The translations under genes and the position numbers were made by a program. This document shows, piece by piece, positions 1 through 8,227 of a stretch of 64,000 nucleotides of DNA. Position 1 is the stretch's first letter, and each line of letters begins with the position of its first letter. Location: positions 372,001-436,000 of the forward strand of contig NZ_WIXI01000022.1 of the NCBI RefSeq assembly GCF_009617585.1, read 5' to 3'. Under the pieces are notes generated by a model that worked only from the letters and a program-made list of their open reading frames with translations, ran no database searches and was not told the DNA's origin. Source of the DNA: Endobacterium cereale (lineage in GTDB: Bacteria; Pseudomonadota; Alphaproteobacteria; Rhizobiales; Rhizobiaceae).

Positions 1-41
1 TCATGTTCTTTCGCTACGCCGGCCAATGATCGACAAACAGA

Positions 42-75
42 AAAGCCCGCGAACTGATTACAGTTTGCGGGCTTT
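42..75 (-). terminator. Hairpin terminator of the small membrane protein gene
   Basis: Inverted repeat AAAGCCCGCGAACTG / CAGTTTGCGGGCTTT with one G-T wobble and a 4-base loop. Read on the minus strand it ends in a short T run, so it most likely terminates the minus-strand gene at 126-353. Confidence 0.75.
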
Positions 76-125
76 CGAACGGTATGAGGCAAATTCCACC
101 CGCAGATCAGCGGGTGATATCGAAT

Positions 126-353
126 TCAGGCTTCGGCACTGCGGCGTGAAAACACCAGCATTCCGGCAACAAGCCCGAAAATCCCGATATTGTAACCACC
201 GAGTACAATGGCGAGATCGATGAAGGACACCGGGCCCGTCAATGCCGCCGCGCCGAATGCGGCAACGATCAGGACGGCAACGAGTGCCATGGAGAAGGCC
301 GAACGCAGCATGGCTGCACAAAGGCCCAAGCTTACAGCGGTCAGAAACAGCAC
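126..353 (-). CDS. Small integral membrane protein, unknown function
   Basis: 75-residue protein. The start is GTG at 353, chosen because AGGAG lies 7 bases upstream on the minus strand. Nearly the whole chain is hydrophobic, with about three predicted membrane segments (roughly residues 3-20, 22-40 and 45-67) and a short polar tail ending RRSAEA. No catalytic motif is visible and I do not recognise a named family. It stands alone, divergent from xseA across about 250 bases, and is followed by a hairpin terminator. Its steady coding pattern, good ribosome site and terminator argue that it is real. Confidence 0.6.
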   Translation of the reverse strand: MLFLTAVSLGLCAAMLRSAFSMALVAVLIVAAFGAAALTGPVSFIDLAIVLGGYNIGIFGLVAGMLVFSRRSAEA

Positions 354-601
354 CGATTTTCTCCTGTTACTTTCTTTTTATGTCCTCAAGCGTAAGGCGA
401 ACTTGCTAAGAAAGATTACCGAGACAATGTCCGACTTCTCATCGATTGAAACTAGGTTTAATCATTGCTGAACGGGTCGTTTCAATTTCTAGGCAGTCAT
501 CCTCTGGGGTCACGAGACTTGGTCACGAACATCTGACCTACAATGCGCCTGCCATACGCCCGGCGATTTGATTTGCGCTAAAAACCCACTAATTTCGCGG
601 C
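354..601. other. Divergent intergenic region before xseA
   Basis: About 250 bases between the GTG-started membrane protein and xseA. The octamer GGTCACGA occurs twice in direct orientation at 508-515 and 521-528, a 13-base period that could be a regulator site. No clear sigma-70 promoter and no convincing ribosome site precedes xseA. Confidence 0.3.
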
Positions 602-2215
602 ATGAACAGAATGTCTGCTGGCGATTCGCCCTCCAACCTCACCGAGTTTTCGGTTTCCGAACTGTCCGGCTCGATCAAGCGGACTGTGGAGACGGCATTC
701 GATCACGTGCGCGTGCGCGGTGAAATTTCCGGCTATCGCGGCCCGCACTCCTCCGGCCATGCCTATTTCTCGCTGAAGGATGACCGCGCCCGCATCGATG
801 CGGTGATCTGGAAGGGTTCGTTCTCGCGGATAAAGTTCCGGCCCGAAGAGGGCATGGAAGTGATCGCCACCGGCAAGATCACCACGTTTCCGGGCTCCTC
901 CAAATACCAGATCGTCATCGAGGCAATGGAGCCCGCAGGCGCCGGCGCGCTGATGGCGCTTCTGGAAGAGCGCAAGCGCAAGCTGGGCGCCGAGGGCCTG
1001 TTCGATCAGGCGCGAAAACGCCCCCTGCCCTTCATGCCGCAGGTGATCGGCGTTGTGACCTCGCCGACTGGCGCCGTCATCCGCGACATTCTCCACCGCA
1101 TCACCGATCGGTTTCCGGTGCATGTCATCGTCTGGCCCGTGAAGGTTCAGGGCGAGGGATCGGGCGACGAGGTGGCCAATGCCATCCGCGGCTTCAACGC
1201 CGTTGATCCGAATGGCCCGATGCGCCGGCCGGACGTGCTGATCGTAGCGCGCGGTGGCGGCAGCCTTGAAGATCTCTGGAGTTTCAACGACGAGGCCGTG
1301 GTTCGCGCCGCTGCCGAAAGCGTTATCCCGTTGATTTCAGCCGTCGGACACGAGACCGACTGGACACTGCTCGATTACGCCGCCGATATGCGCGCGCCGA
1401 CGCCGACAGGTGCCGCCGAAATGGCTGTGCCCGTCAAAGCCGACATGGAAGCGCAGCTTGCTGGGCTTGGCGCGCGGTTGCGCGGAAGTGCCTCACGCCA
1501 GATGGACAATCGCCGCCAGTTCCTGCGCTCGCTGATGCGCGCCCTTCCCTCGATTGACCAGTTGCTTGCCCTGCCGCGCCGCCGGTTCGATGAGGCGGCA
1601 AGCGGCCTTGGACGGGGACTGGAGCGCACGGCGATCGCCAAGCGCCGCACATTCGAGCAGGCAAGTGCAGGCCTGCGCCTCGACATCCTGACCAACCGGA
1701 TCGCCACGCAGCGTCGACACATTGCCGAACAGGCCTTGCGCGCCGACAACATGCTGGAGCGACGTCTGCTCAAAGAGCATGGCCGCATTCAGCGGGCGTC
1801 TGCCTCGCTCGCAGCACTTCCCGCCCAGCTGCGCGGCCAGCTGCAACGCGAGGGCCAGCGAGTGCTGACGCTTTCGCAAAGGGCCGATTCTGCGGTCACC
1901 CATGCCATGGCGCGTCGTCATTCGGCAATTTCCGCACAGGACCGTGTGCTGCAATCGCTCTCCTACAAGAACGTGCTCAAGCGCGGTTACGCGGTGATCC
2001 GCGGTGAGGACGACATGCCACTGACGCGCGCCGCCGGCATAACGGCAGGCCAGGCGATCTCGGTGGAATTCGCCGATGGCCGTATTGCTGCCGTGACCGG
2101 CGAAGCCGGGCCTCCGGATACAGGTGGTTCACCGCAAAAGAAGCGATCCGCCACCAAACCTGCGATCGCGGATGAAAAAACCTCGGAGCCGCCCAAGCAG
2201 GGCAATCTGTTCTGA
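602..2215 (+). CDS. xseA: Exodeoxyribonuclease VII large subunit
   Basis: 537-residue large subunit of exonuclease VII, which degrades single-stranded DNA in both directions into short oligonucleotides together with the small subunit XseB (not in this window). The N-terminal OB-fold nucleic-acid-binding domain covers about residues 12-110 (starts [15 protein letters not shown]). The catalytic core has the family motifs [12 protein letters not shown] near residue 216 and [11 protein letters not shown] near residue 246. A long helical, arginine-rich region follows, then a C-terminal segment with KRGYAVI. An in-frame ATG also exists at 611; neither start has a clear Shine-Dalgarno sequence. A SelW-like gene follows 26 bases downstream. 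Confidence 0.95.
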   Translation: MNRMSAGDSPSNLTEFSVSELSGSIKRTVETAFDHVRVRGEISGYRGPHSSGHAYFSLKDDRARIDAVIWKGSFSRIKFRPEEGMEVIATGKITTFPGSSKYQIVIEAMEPAGAGALMALLEERKRKLGAEGLFDQARKRPLPFMPQVIGVVTSPTGAVIRDILHRITDRFPVHVIVWPVKVQGEGSGDEVANAIRGFNAVDPNGPMRRPDVLIVARGGGSLEDLWSFNDEAVVRAAAESVIPLISAVGHETDWTLLDYAADMRAPTPTGAAEMAVPVKADMEAQLAGLGARLRGSASRQMDNRRQFLRSLMRALPSIDQLLALPRRRFDEAASGLGRGLERTAIAKRRTFEQASAGLRLDILTNRIATQRRHIAEQALRADNMLERRLLKEHGRIQRASASLAALPAQLRGQLQREGQRVLTLSQRADSAVTHAMARRHSAISAQDRVLQSLSYKNVLKRGYAVIRGEDDMPLTRAAGITAGQAISVEFADGRIAAVTGEAGPPDTGGSPQKKRSATKPAIADEKTSEPPKQGNLF

Positions 2216-2241
2216 CCGGCTGATGGGCAAGGATTTTTGAC

Positions 2242-2598
2242 ATGACCGATTCAACCACTGCCCCGACTCAAACCGCCCGCCCGCGCATCACCATCCTATA
2301 CTGCACCCAGTGCAACTGGCTGCTGCGCGCCGCATGGATGGCACAGGAACTGCTGCAGACCTTTGGGCAGGATATCGGTGAAGTGGCGCTCATTCCCGGC
2401 ACCGGTGGTCATTTCGAAATCCACTGCAACGGCGACTTGATATGGGAACGCAAACGCGATGGCGGCTTTCCCGGTCCGAAGGAATTGAAGCAGCGGCTGC
2501 GGGACAGGATCTGGCCGGAGCGCGATCTCGGGCATACCGACCGGACCTCGAATGTGGAAATCCCCGACGAAAAAGGGCCTTCCGAAACCCCTGCCTGA
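2242..2598 (+). CDS. SelT/SelW/SelH (Rdx) family protein, cysteine form
   Basis: 118-residue thioredoxin-like small protein of the selenoprotein W family. The redox motif is C21-T-Q-C24 directly after the first beta strand (ITILYCTQCNW), so both positions are cysteine and no selenocysteine is used. Further family features are the GGHFEI strand and the WERKRDGGFPGPKELKQRLR segment that closes the Rdx fold. AAGGA lies 9 bases before the ATG. It is 26 bases downstream of xseA and probably co-transcribed. The molecular role of bacterial SelW homologues is not settled; redox binding is inferred from the motif. The last 20 or so residues are polar and look disordered. Confidence 0.88.
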   Translation: MTDSTTAPTQTARPRITILYCTQCNWLLRAAWMAQELLQTFGQDIGEVALIPGTGGHFEIHCNGDLIWERKRDGGFPGPKELKQRLRDRIWPERDLGHTDRTSNVEIPDEKGPSETPA

Positions 2599-2648
2599 CG
2601 CGCCGCACAATTTTTTTCGCAACTGACACAGAAACTTCAAAAACGCTG

Positions 2649-2677
2649 TTGACTTCCCCCGCCTGCCCCCGTACATC
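2649..2677 (+). promoter_or_regulatory. Sigma-70 type promoter of tRNA-Leu
   Basis: TTGACT at 2649-2654, exactly 17 bases, then TACATC at 2672-2677, placing the transcript start about 4 bases before the tRNA. The -35 box is near consensus, the -10 moderate. Confidence 0.65.
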
Positions 2678-2687
2678 GCTCCTCGTC

Positions 2688-2774
2688 GCCCAGATGGCGG
2701 AATTGGTAGACGCGCCAGCTTCAGGTGCTGGTACCCGAAAGGGTGTGGAGGTTCGAGTCCTCTTCTGGGCACCA
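2688..2774 (+). tRNA. tRNA-Leu (anticodon CAG)
   Basis: 87-base type II tRNA including an encoded 3' CCA. The acceptor stem GCCCAGA pairs with TCTGGGC. The anticodon stem CCAGC/GCTGG holds loop TTCAGGT, with anticodon CAG at 2722-2724. A long variable arm (TACCCGAAAGGGTGT region) and the T-loop GTTCGAGTC are present. It decodes CUG. Confidence 0.97.
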
Positions 2775-2780
2775 TTCCCA

Positions 2781-2868
2781 TTGAAAATCAGAGAGTTATC
2801 GGCCACTTGGCCGATATGACGCGAGACCGGTAAATACCGATCTGACGGCGCCTCTCTGATCTTTTCAA
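2781..2868. repeat. Folded inverted-repeat element downstream of tRNA-Leu
   Basis: An 88-base element bounded by complementary ends: TTGAAAA (2781-2787) with TTTTCAA (2862-2868), and TCAGAGAG (2788-2795) with CTCTCTGA (2852-2859), with a 2-base bulge. Inside are a perfect dyad of 9-base arms, TATCGGCCA / TGGCCGATA (2797-2816), and a smaller one, CGGTA / TACCG (2828-2839). The RNA would form a three-way junction. It could be a palindromic intergenic repeat of the rhizobial RIME kind, a small RNA, or a processing/termination structure for the tRNA. No reading frame crosses it convincingly. Confidence 0.55.
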
Positions 2869-3019
2869 TAGTTTTACCGAGAATTTCGGCAGGCCTCAAC
2901 GAACGCGCTTGATGTTCCGCGTCTACGGCTGACGTTCCCTTTATGACGGCATTATTACGCGATCCTCAACCGATCTAGCCCCAAGTTCAGGAGCGCGTAG
3001 AGCAGGCAGATACCACTCT

Positions 3020-3367
3020 TCAGTTTTCGGGCAGGAATTGCGGATTGAGACCCGGCACCCAAGGGCGGTTGGGCGGCAGGTCGGTGCCCGTGTAGGTGAA
3101 ACCGTTGCTTTCGCAACGATAGACCTGAGTCGGGAAGTCGCGGCCAAACGCGTCGTTGCGCCAGCCGCGATAGTTACGAACATAACCCACCCCGGATTCG
3201 CAGCGAACACTGTCGCCTTCACCACCATTATCCGCCGTCACACGGCTTTTTTCCGGAACGACACCCGGCAGATCTTTGAAAACAGGCGAACGGTCCTGCG
3301 CCATCGCAAGTGCCGGCAATAAAACCAGCACCATCACAAGCGGCAATATCCAGGCACCTTTAAACAT
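3020..3367 (-). CDS. Secreted small protein, unknown function
   Basis: 115 residues with a clear signal peptide (MFKG..., hydrophobic core at residues 8-20, cleavage likely after ALAMA, about residue 23). The mature part of about 90 residues is polar and carries two short similar stretches, VRCESGVGYVR and YRCESNGFTY, each with one cysteine, which may form a single disulfide in the periplasm. No family is recognised. It is a single gene between the tRNA-Leu region and the NlpC/P60 gene on the same strand, 96 bases from the latter. Confidence 0.7.
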   Translation of the reverse strand: MFKGAWILPLVMVLVLLPALAMAQDRSPVFKDLPGVVPEKSRVTADNGGEGDSVRCESGVGYVRNYRGWRNDAFGRDFPTQVYRCESNGFTYTGTDLPPNRPWVPGLNPQFLPEN

Positions 3368-3463
3368 GATCAGTCTCCGTATCCGCCCCTACAGATAAGG
3401 ATGGATCGTCATCGATGCCATAGCGGTCGCGCCACGTTCACGTGATCGCTGTCCGCCCGGCGA

Positions 3464-4312
3464 TCAGAGAATGCGGCGATAACCGGTGGGCTGTTCGTAA
3501 AGCCAACCGATACGTTTGACGGCCGCCTCGAAGTTTTCGCGCGCCACCGTCATCGTGTGGCCATTGGCATGCAGAAGCGTTTCGGCATCCTCCATGATGC
3601 CGACATGGCCTTTCCAGAAAACGAGATCTCCACGGCGCAAGTCTTCACGCGTAATCGCGGTACCGACCTTGGCCTGCATGTCGGTGTCACGCGGAAATTT
3701 CCTTCCCGCCATCATCAGCGCAAGCTGGGTCAGGCCCGAACAATCGATGCCGGTGCCGGAACGGCCGCCCCAGAGATAGGGCGTTTCGATGAAGCGTGTG
3801 GCAGCGGCTACATAGTCATCAAGATCCTCTGCAATCGGCTGGCAGTGGCTTGACATCACAGCCATGCCATCTGCGAGCACATGGTAATGATTGCCACGGG
3901 TTTCCGCCTTACCGACAATCTTCAGGCGACTGCCCATGGAAAGGACCGCGACATGCGGCTTGCGCAGTTCCGGCTCGGGATAGAGAAAACTGCGCGGAAC
4001 GATGATGCGATGGGTCGGGGCATCGACCGGTCCGATATGCGTTTCGGGAAGGTATCCGACATAACCATCTTCATCCGCCTTCACCCAGGCCCAGCCGTTA
4101 GCACGATCGAAGACCTGAACGGTTTCGCCAATCAGCAATTCGGTATCGATGCCGCGCGCAGGATCGGGTGCCGGGCGCAGCGCCGCTATCGGCACGGTGA
4201 TCTGTGCCGGTTCACCCGAAACGAACCGTTCAGCCTCGACCTGGCCCTGCAAGGTCACATCGGCGAGGTCGGGACGGAATGCATGGAGACGACGGTCGAG
4301 CGTGCTGGTCAT
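3464..4312 (-). CDS. NlpC/P60 family cell-wall hydrolase with SH3-type N-terminus
   Basis: 282-residue C40 peptidase, probably cleaving peptide bonds in peptidoglycan stem peptides. The N-terminal half (about residues 30-150) looks like two bacterial SH3 modules (ELLIGETVQVFDRANGWAWV; then SFLYPEPELRKP onward). The NlpC/P60 domain follows, with catalytic Cys191 in GIDCSGLTQLAL and the histidine in KGHVGIMED. No signal peptide is visible, so export, if any, is by another route. It is last in a minus-strand set, six bases after the MarR gene, the same order seen in other rhizobia (pepA, marR, nlpC). Substrate is inferred from the family. Confidence 0.88.
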   Translation of the reverse strand: MTSTLDRRLHAFRPDLADVTLQGQVEAERFVSGEPAQITVPIAALRPAPDPARGIDTELLIGETVQVFDRANGWAWVKADEDGYVGYLPETHIGPVDAPTHRIIVPRSFLYPEPELRKPHVAVLSMGSRLKIVGKAETRGNHYHVLADGMAVMSSHCQPIAEDLDDYVAAATRFIETPYLWGGRSGTGIDCSGLTQLALMMAGRKFPRDTDMQAKVGTAITREDLRRGDLVFWKGHVGIMEDAETLLHANGHTMTVARENFEAAVKRIGWLYEQPTGYRRIL

Positions 4313-4318
4313 GGTGCC

Positions 4319-4669
4319 TCAGACATTGAGCTTGCGGCCCTCGCCAATGACGAGGTCGCCGAATTTTTCCAGATAAAGCGCCCCGGCCAGCGTGCGCTTT
4401 ATGACGACATTACGACGATCCCTGTCATCACGCACGCGGTCTATCAGCGTCATCGCGCCCATCGTATCGAGCGCGCGGGTAATGACCGGCTTGGTGACGC
4501 CAAGCGTTGCCGCAAGCCCCCGCACCGTATGCGGCGGCGGCACCATATAGACGTGCAACAGGATCGACAGTTGCCGCAGCGTCAGGTCCGGTTCGTCACG
4601 ACGCACCTGTTCCAGCGTTACATTCTGCCACAGGCCCAGCGCCTCACTGGCCGTCATTTCTACAGGCAT
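4319..4669 (-). CDS. MarR-family winged-helix regulator
   Basis: 116-residue single-domain regulator. The winged-helix core includes PPPHTVRGLAATLGVTKPV (helix-turn-helix) and the wing RVRDDRDRRNVV, typical of MarR proteins. The frame is open to an ATG at 4741, but a strong rho-independent terminator of pepA sits inside that extension (4711-4734). The ATG at 4669 (MPVEMTAS) has GGAG six bases upstream, so the short form is chosen. It lies between pepA and the NlpC/P60 hydrolase and probably shares a transcript with the hydrolase. The ligand is unknown. Confidence 0.85.
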   Translation of the reverse strand: MPVEMTASEALGLWQNVTLEQVRRDEPDLTLRQLSILLHVYMVPPPHTVRGLAATLGVTKPVITRALDTMGAMTLIDRVRDDRDRRNVVIKRTLAGALYLEKFGDLVIGEGRKLNV

Positions 4670-4710
4670 GCCTACTCCAGACCTCAGGGCATCCACTTTC
4701 CGCGCAAATG

Positions 4711-4734
4711 AAAACGGGCGCAAGAGAGCGCCCG
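4711..4734 (-). terminator. Rho-independent terminator of pepA
   Basis: Perfect stem CGGGCGC / GCGCCCG (4715-4721 with 4728-4734), 6-base loop, followed on the minus strand by TTTT. It lies 32 bases after the pepA stop. Confidence 0.85.
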
Positions 4735-4765
4735 TCCACATGGTTTATCGCCTTCTCTTTCCGAA

Positions 4766-6163
4766 TCAGGCCTTTGTGGCGATTTCACGGATGTGAGTGT
4801 AAAGCGCGCGAATAGCCTGTGCTTCACCGCCAACGGGCGCATGCGGGCGCTCCGCCGGGCACCAGCCATAGATATCGAAATGTGCCCAGCTTTTGGCCTG
4901 CGAGACAAAACGCTTCAGGAAGAGGGCCGCGGTAATGGCGCCGGCCATGCCACCACCCGGCGCATTGGTGATTTCGGCTGCGCGGGAACGGATATCCTTT
5001 TCATAGCCCTTGAAGAGCGGCAGGCGCCAGATCGGGTCGTCGGCTTGCGCACTTGCCGCAGGGAGAGCAGACGCCAGCGCCTCGTCATCGGTGAAGAAGG
5101 GCGGCAGATCGGGACCGAGCGCCACACGGGCAGCACCCGTCAGCGTCGCCATGTCGATCATCAGGTCCGGCGCGTCCTCATCGGCATAGGCCAGTGCATC
5201 GGCAAGAACCAGGCGGCCTTCGGCATCGGTATTGTCTATCTGCACCGTAATACCCTTGCGGCTGCGATAGATGTCGCTCGGGCGAAAAGCATTTGCCGAG
5301 ATGGAGTTTTCGACGGCCGGCACCAGCACGTGCAGATCGACATCGAGGCCGGCATCCATGATCATCAGCGCCAGCGCCAGAACATTGGCGGCACCGCCCA
5401 TATCCTTCTTCATAAGCAGCATGGAAGCGGCCGGCTTGATATCGAGGCCACCCGTATCGAAGCAGACACCCTTGCCGACCAGCGTGATGGTTTTGGCGCC
5501 CTTGCGGCCCCAGCGCATTTCGAGCAGGCGCGGAGCCTGCGCGCTGGCGCGACCGACCGTGTGGATCAGCGGAAAATTCCGGGCCAGCAGATCTTCACCG
5601 ACGATGGCCGAGACCTCCGCATCATAATGCTTGCCGAGCGCGCGGAAAGCCGCTTCGAGGTTTTCCGGCCCCATGTCGTTGGTCGGCGTGTTGATCAGAT
5701 CGCGCGCAAGGAAGACCGCTGCAAGCTGGCGATCGAGATCGGCGGCATCGACATCCTGTCCAAGGGCAAGCTTTGCCTCCTGCGGCTTGTCCTTCAGGTA
5801 GCGGTTAAAGGAATAGCTCCCTAGACCGAAACCAAAAGCGAGCTTTTCGGCCGCAAGTGCGCTCGATTCGATATACCACTCCCCTGCCGGCAGCGAACGG
5901 GCCAGCTTGCCCGTCGCGTAGGGCGCATCGGCCGGCTCGCTGCCGAGGCCGAACAGCGCCGAGGCCAGTTCGCCGGATGCACCGGGCACCAGCAGGAAGG
6001 CACCTGATTCTGCCTTGAAACCTGCCGACCTTGCCCAGTTGCTCGCCTCCGTCGGCAGTGAACCGGCTTCCAGATCAGCGGGGGTTACCGCGTAGACAGG
6101 GCGGGAGGCGGCGGTTTTTGCGACAAAGGGAGAGGGGCGATCGGTGAATTGATAAGGGGACAT
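4766..6163 (-). CDS. pepA: Leucyl aminopeptidase family protein (M17)
   Basis: 465-residue cytosolic dinuclear-metal aminopeptidase that removes N-terminal residues from peptides. The C-terminal catalytic domain has the M17 signatures: GKGVCFDTGGLDIKP, MKKDMGGAANV and the family hallmark NTDAEGRL (about residues 309-316). Length is a little short of E. coli PepA (about 500), with the difference in the N-terminal macro-like domain, which is common in alphaproteobacterial members. It has its own terminator downstream. Its promoter region is shared back to back with tadD. Symbol assigned by family; leucine preference is not shown by sequence. Confidence 0.92.
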   Translation of the reverse strand: MSPYQFTDRPSPFVAKTAASRPVYAVTPADLEAGSLPTEASNWARSAGFKAESGAFLLVPGASGELASALFGLGSEPADAPYATGKLARSLPAGEWYIESSALAAEKLAFGFGLGSYSFNRYLKDKPQEAKLALGQDVDAADLDRQLAAVFLARDLINTPTNDMGPENLEAAFRALGKHYDAEVSAIVGEDLLARNFPLIHTVGRASAQAPRLLEMRWGRKGAKTITLVGKGVCFDTGGLDIKPAASMLLMKKDMGGAANVLALALMIMDAGLDVDLHVLVPAVENSISANAFRPSDIYRSRKGITVQIDNTDAEGRLVLADALAYADEDAPDLMIDMATLTGAARVALGPDLPPFFTDDEALASALPAASAQADDPIWRLPLFKGYEKDIRSRAAEITNAPGGGMAGAITAALFLKRFVSQAKSWAHFDIYGWCPAERPHAPVGGEAQAIRALYTHIREIATKA

Positions 6164-6182
6164 GACTGCCTTCAGATGATGC

Positions 6183-6208
6183 TTAACGGTCTGTTAGGGT
6201 TAACAGAC
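6183..6208. promoter_or_regulatory. Dyad operator and CtrA-like box between pepA and tadD
   Basis: Perfect dyad GTCTGTTA / TAACAGAC with a 4-base centre at 6189-6208, 26 bases upstream of pepA and about 80 upstream of tadD. The same stretch contains TTAA, 7 bases, TTAG (6183-6197), one base off the CtrA consensus TTAA-N7-TTAA. Confidence 0.35.
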
Positions 6209-6289
6209 TATTGCTTGAGACAAGATTGCGCCACCCATGTTCGTAACCCTTTCAGTCGCAGGGGCGCCGGTTCTCGAGAGATTATCGCC

Positions 6290-7138
6290 ATGCCCGCTTG
6301 CCTGTTCGTTTCCACCCACAAAAACCGCCTTGCCCGCACAGCAGCGCTGGTTCTCGTCACGCTTTCCGTTGCCGGCTGCAACAGCACCGGCCGCAACGCA
6401 GACCGCCTGACAACGGGCTCGATATCAAGCCAGAGCACGGCGCGTTCCGAATCCTTCGACGGCATGAATGCAGCTCAGCTTTCCGCAGCAGAACAGCGCA
6501 TCGGCGCGGCTTATGAAAAGAGCCCGAAGGATCGCAATACCGGCCTGAACTACGCCAATATCCTGCGCATGACCGGCAAGGGAACGCAATCGCTCGCCGT
6601 CATGCAACAGGTTGCGATCGCCAACCCGTCAGATCGCGACGTGCTCGCGGCCTATGGCAAGGCGCAGGCAGCAGCCGGCCAGCTGGAGCAGGCGCTTAAC
6701 ACCCTTGCCCGCGCCCAGACTCCCGATCGGCCGGACTGGCGACTGTATTCCGCCGAGGGCGCGGTGCTTGATCAACTGGGCCGCTCGGAAGAGGCCCGTG
6801 CAAAATATCGCGATGCACTGGGCGCTCAGCCGAACGAACCGACCGTGGTCTCCAACATGGGCATGTCCTATGTGCTTTCGGGGGACCTGAAGACAGCCGA
6901 GAATTATCTTCGCAATGCATCCGGTCAGCCGACCGCAGACAGCCGTGTGCGCCAGAATCTCGCATTGGTCGTAGGGCTGCAGGGCCGCTTTTCGGAAGCG
7001 GAAGACATTGCACGCAAGGAGCTCTCGCAGACCCAGGCCGATGCCAATGTGGCCTATCTGCGCTCCATGCTGTCCCAGCAGAATTCGTGGGCGAAGCTCG
7101 CCGACAAGGACGGCAAGCCCAAAAAACAGACGAACTGA
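6290..7138 (+). CDS. tadD: TadD-like TPR lipoprotein of the Tad pilus
   Basis: 282-residue outer-membrane-type lipoprotein. The start at 6290 gives a proper signal sequence (basic KNRLARTAALVLVTLSVAGC) with lipobox VAGC; GAGAG lies 9 bases upstream. The frame is open 47 codons further up but that part is not signal-like. The mature protein has several tetratricopeptide repeats (for example RTQ-free helices around NYANILRMTGKG, YSAEGAVLDQLG, NMGMSYVLSGDL), the layout of TadD, a pilotin-like scaffold for secretin assembly. It is convergent to the tadC end of the main tad operon and shares a terminator with it. Assignment rests on domain type plus location. Confidence 0.85.
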   Translation: MPACLFVSTHKNRLARTAALVLVTLSVAGCNSTGRNADRLTTGSISSQSTARSESFDGMNAAQLSAAEQRIGAAYEKSPKDRNTGLNYANILRMTGKGTQSLAVMQQVAIANPSDRDVLAAYGKAQAAAGQLEQALNTLARAQTPDRPDWRLYSAEGAVLDQLGRSEEARAKYRDALGAQPNEPTVVSNMGMSYVLSGDLKTAENYLRNASGQPTADSRVRQNLALVVGLQGRFSEAEDIARKELSQTQADANVAYLRSMLSQQNSWAKLADKDGKPKKQTN

Positions 7139-7164
7139 AGACACAGCTCTGATACACCAATACA

Positions 7165-7202
7165 AAATAACCCGGTTCCGCCATCACGGAACCGGGTTAT
7201 TT
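7165..7202. terminator. Bidirectional terminator between tadD and tadC
   Basis: Perfect 16-base stem (AAATAACCCGGTTCCG and its complement), 6-base loop, A/T-rich at both feet, placed between two convergent gene ends. Confidence 0.9.
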
Positions 7203-7236
7203 CGTTAGCCTGTGCTTTTCGTTGTTCTGACTTGCG

Positions 7237-8217
7237 TCAGAAGCGGTCGGCGACCTGCATCATGGCCGGTCCGAGAATGACGGCGATCAGGACGGGCAGG
7301 AAGAACAGGATCATCGGAACGGTCAGTTTCGGCGGCAGGGCCGCAGCCTTCTTTTCGGCCGCGTTCATGCGTTCGTCACGGCCTTCCTGGGCCAGAACAC
7401 GCAGTGCCTGCGACAACGGCGTACCGTAACGTTCGGCCTGGATCAGCGCCGTCGTCACCGCCTTGACGATATCGAGCTGGGTACGGATGCCGAGGTTTTC
7501 GAGCGCCACACGGCGATCCGGCAGGAAGGATAGTTCTGCCGTGGTCAAAACCATTTCCTCTGCCAGTTCAGGGGACTGGGCCGCCATTTCCTCTGAAACG
7601 CGGCGCATCGCGGCCTCGATCGATGTTCCCGATTCCACGCATATCAGCATGAGGTCGAGCGCATCGGGCCAGGCGCGCTTGATGGAAGCCTGCCGCTTGC
7701 CGATCCTGTTGCTGATGTAGATGTTCGGCGCATAAAACCCGATATATCCGACGACGATTGCCGCCAGCATACGGATGGCGAAAGAGTAATCCGCCAACTT
7801 GTCCAGGCCGAAAATATAAAGTGCGGCAAGGGCCAGAAACAGGAAGGGCAGAAGAAAGCGCGCGACGAGAAACATGTTCAGCGCATTGGCGGATCGCAAG
7901 CCCGCAGCCCTCAGCCTGTTGACGGTATTGTCGTCAACAAGTGCCTTTCGCAGGTTGAAACGCTCGACGATCTGCCGCACAGGCTGGTTGTTCTGGGCAC
8001 GCAAACTGCCGCGCGACTGGTCCGCATTCATGCGCGAACGCTCGCGGGCGCGGATCATTTCGCGTTCGGTGGAGACCGCCTTCATGCGCTTGTTGAGATT
8101 GTCACCCTCGAGATAGGGGGCCGCCAGCGAATAGAATGTCGCAAAGACAGCCACTGCCACCAGCACGGCGATCAGCATTGTGGGGTCTGTCAGGGTGGCT
8201 GCAAGTTCCGACGACAT
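7237..8217 (-). CDS. tadC: TadC inner-membrane platform protein
   Basis: 326-residue type II secretion F (T2SSF) domain protein. The N-terminal membrane segment (VAVAVFATFYSLAAPYL) is followed by a charged linker and paired membrane segments around residues 95-150. The T2SSF core holds DALDLMLICVESGTSIEAAM and PLSQALRVLAQEGRDERM, and a C-terminal hydrophobic segment ends the protein. With TadB it forms the inner-membrane platform on which the CpaF ATPase acts. It follows tadB by 10 bases and is last in the minus-strand tad operon. Confidence 0.92.
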   Translation of the reverse strand: MSSELAATLTDPTMLIAVLVAVAVFATFYSLAAPYLEGDNLNKRMKAVSTEREMIRARERSRMNADQSRGSLRAQNNQPVRQIVERFNLRKALVDDNTVNRLRAAGLRSANALNMFLVARFLLPFLFLALAALYIFGLDKLADYSFAIRMLAAIVVGYIGFYAPNIYISNRIGKRQASIKRAWPDALDLMLICVESGTSIEAAMRRVSEEMAAQSPELAEEMVLTTAELSFLPDRRVALENLGIRTQLDIVKAVTTALIQAERYGTPLSQALRVLAQEGRDERMNAAEKKAAALPPKLTVPMILFFLPVLIAVILGPAMMQVADRF

Positions 8218-8227
8218 TATCGCGACC

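Noticed and set aside
2242..2598. Possible selenoprotein
   Set aside because: The redox motif is CxxC with ordinary codons and there is no in-frame TGA, so it is a cysteine homologue.
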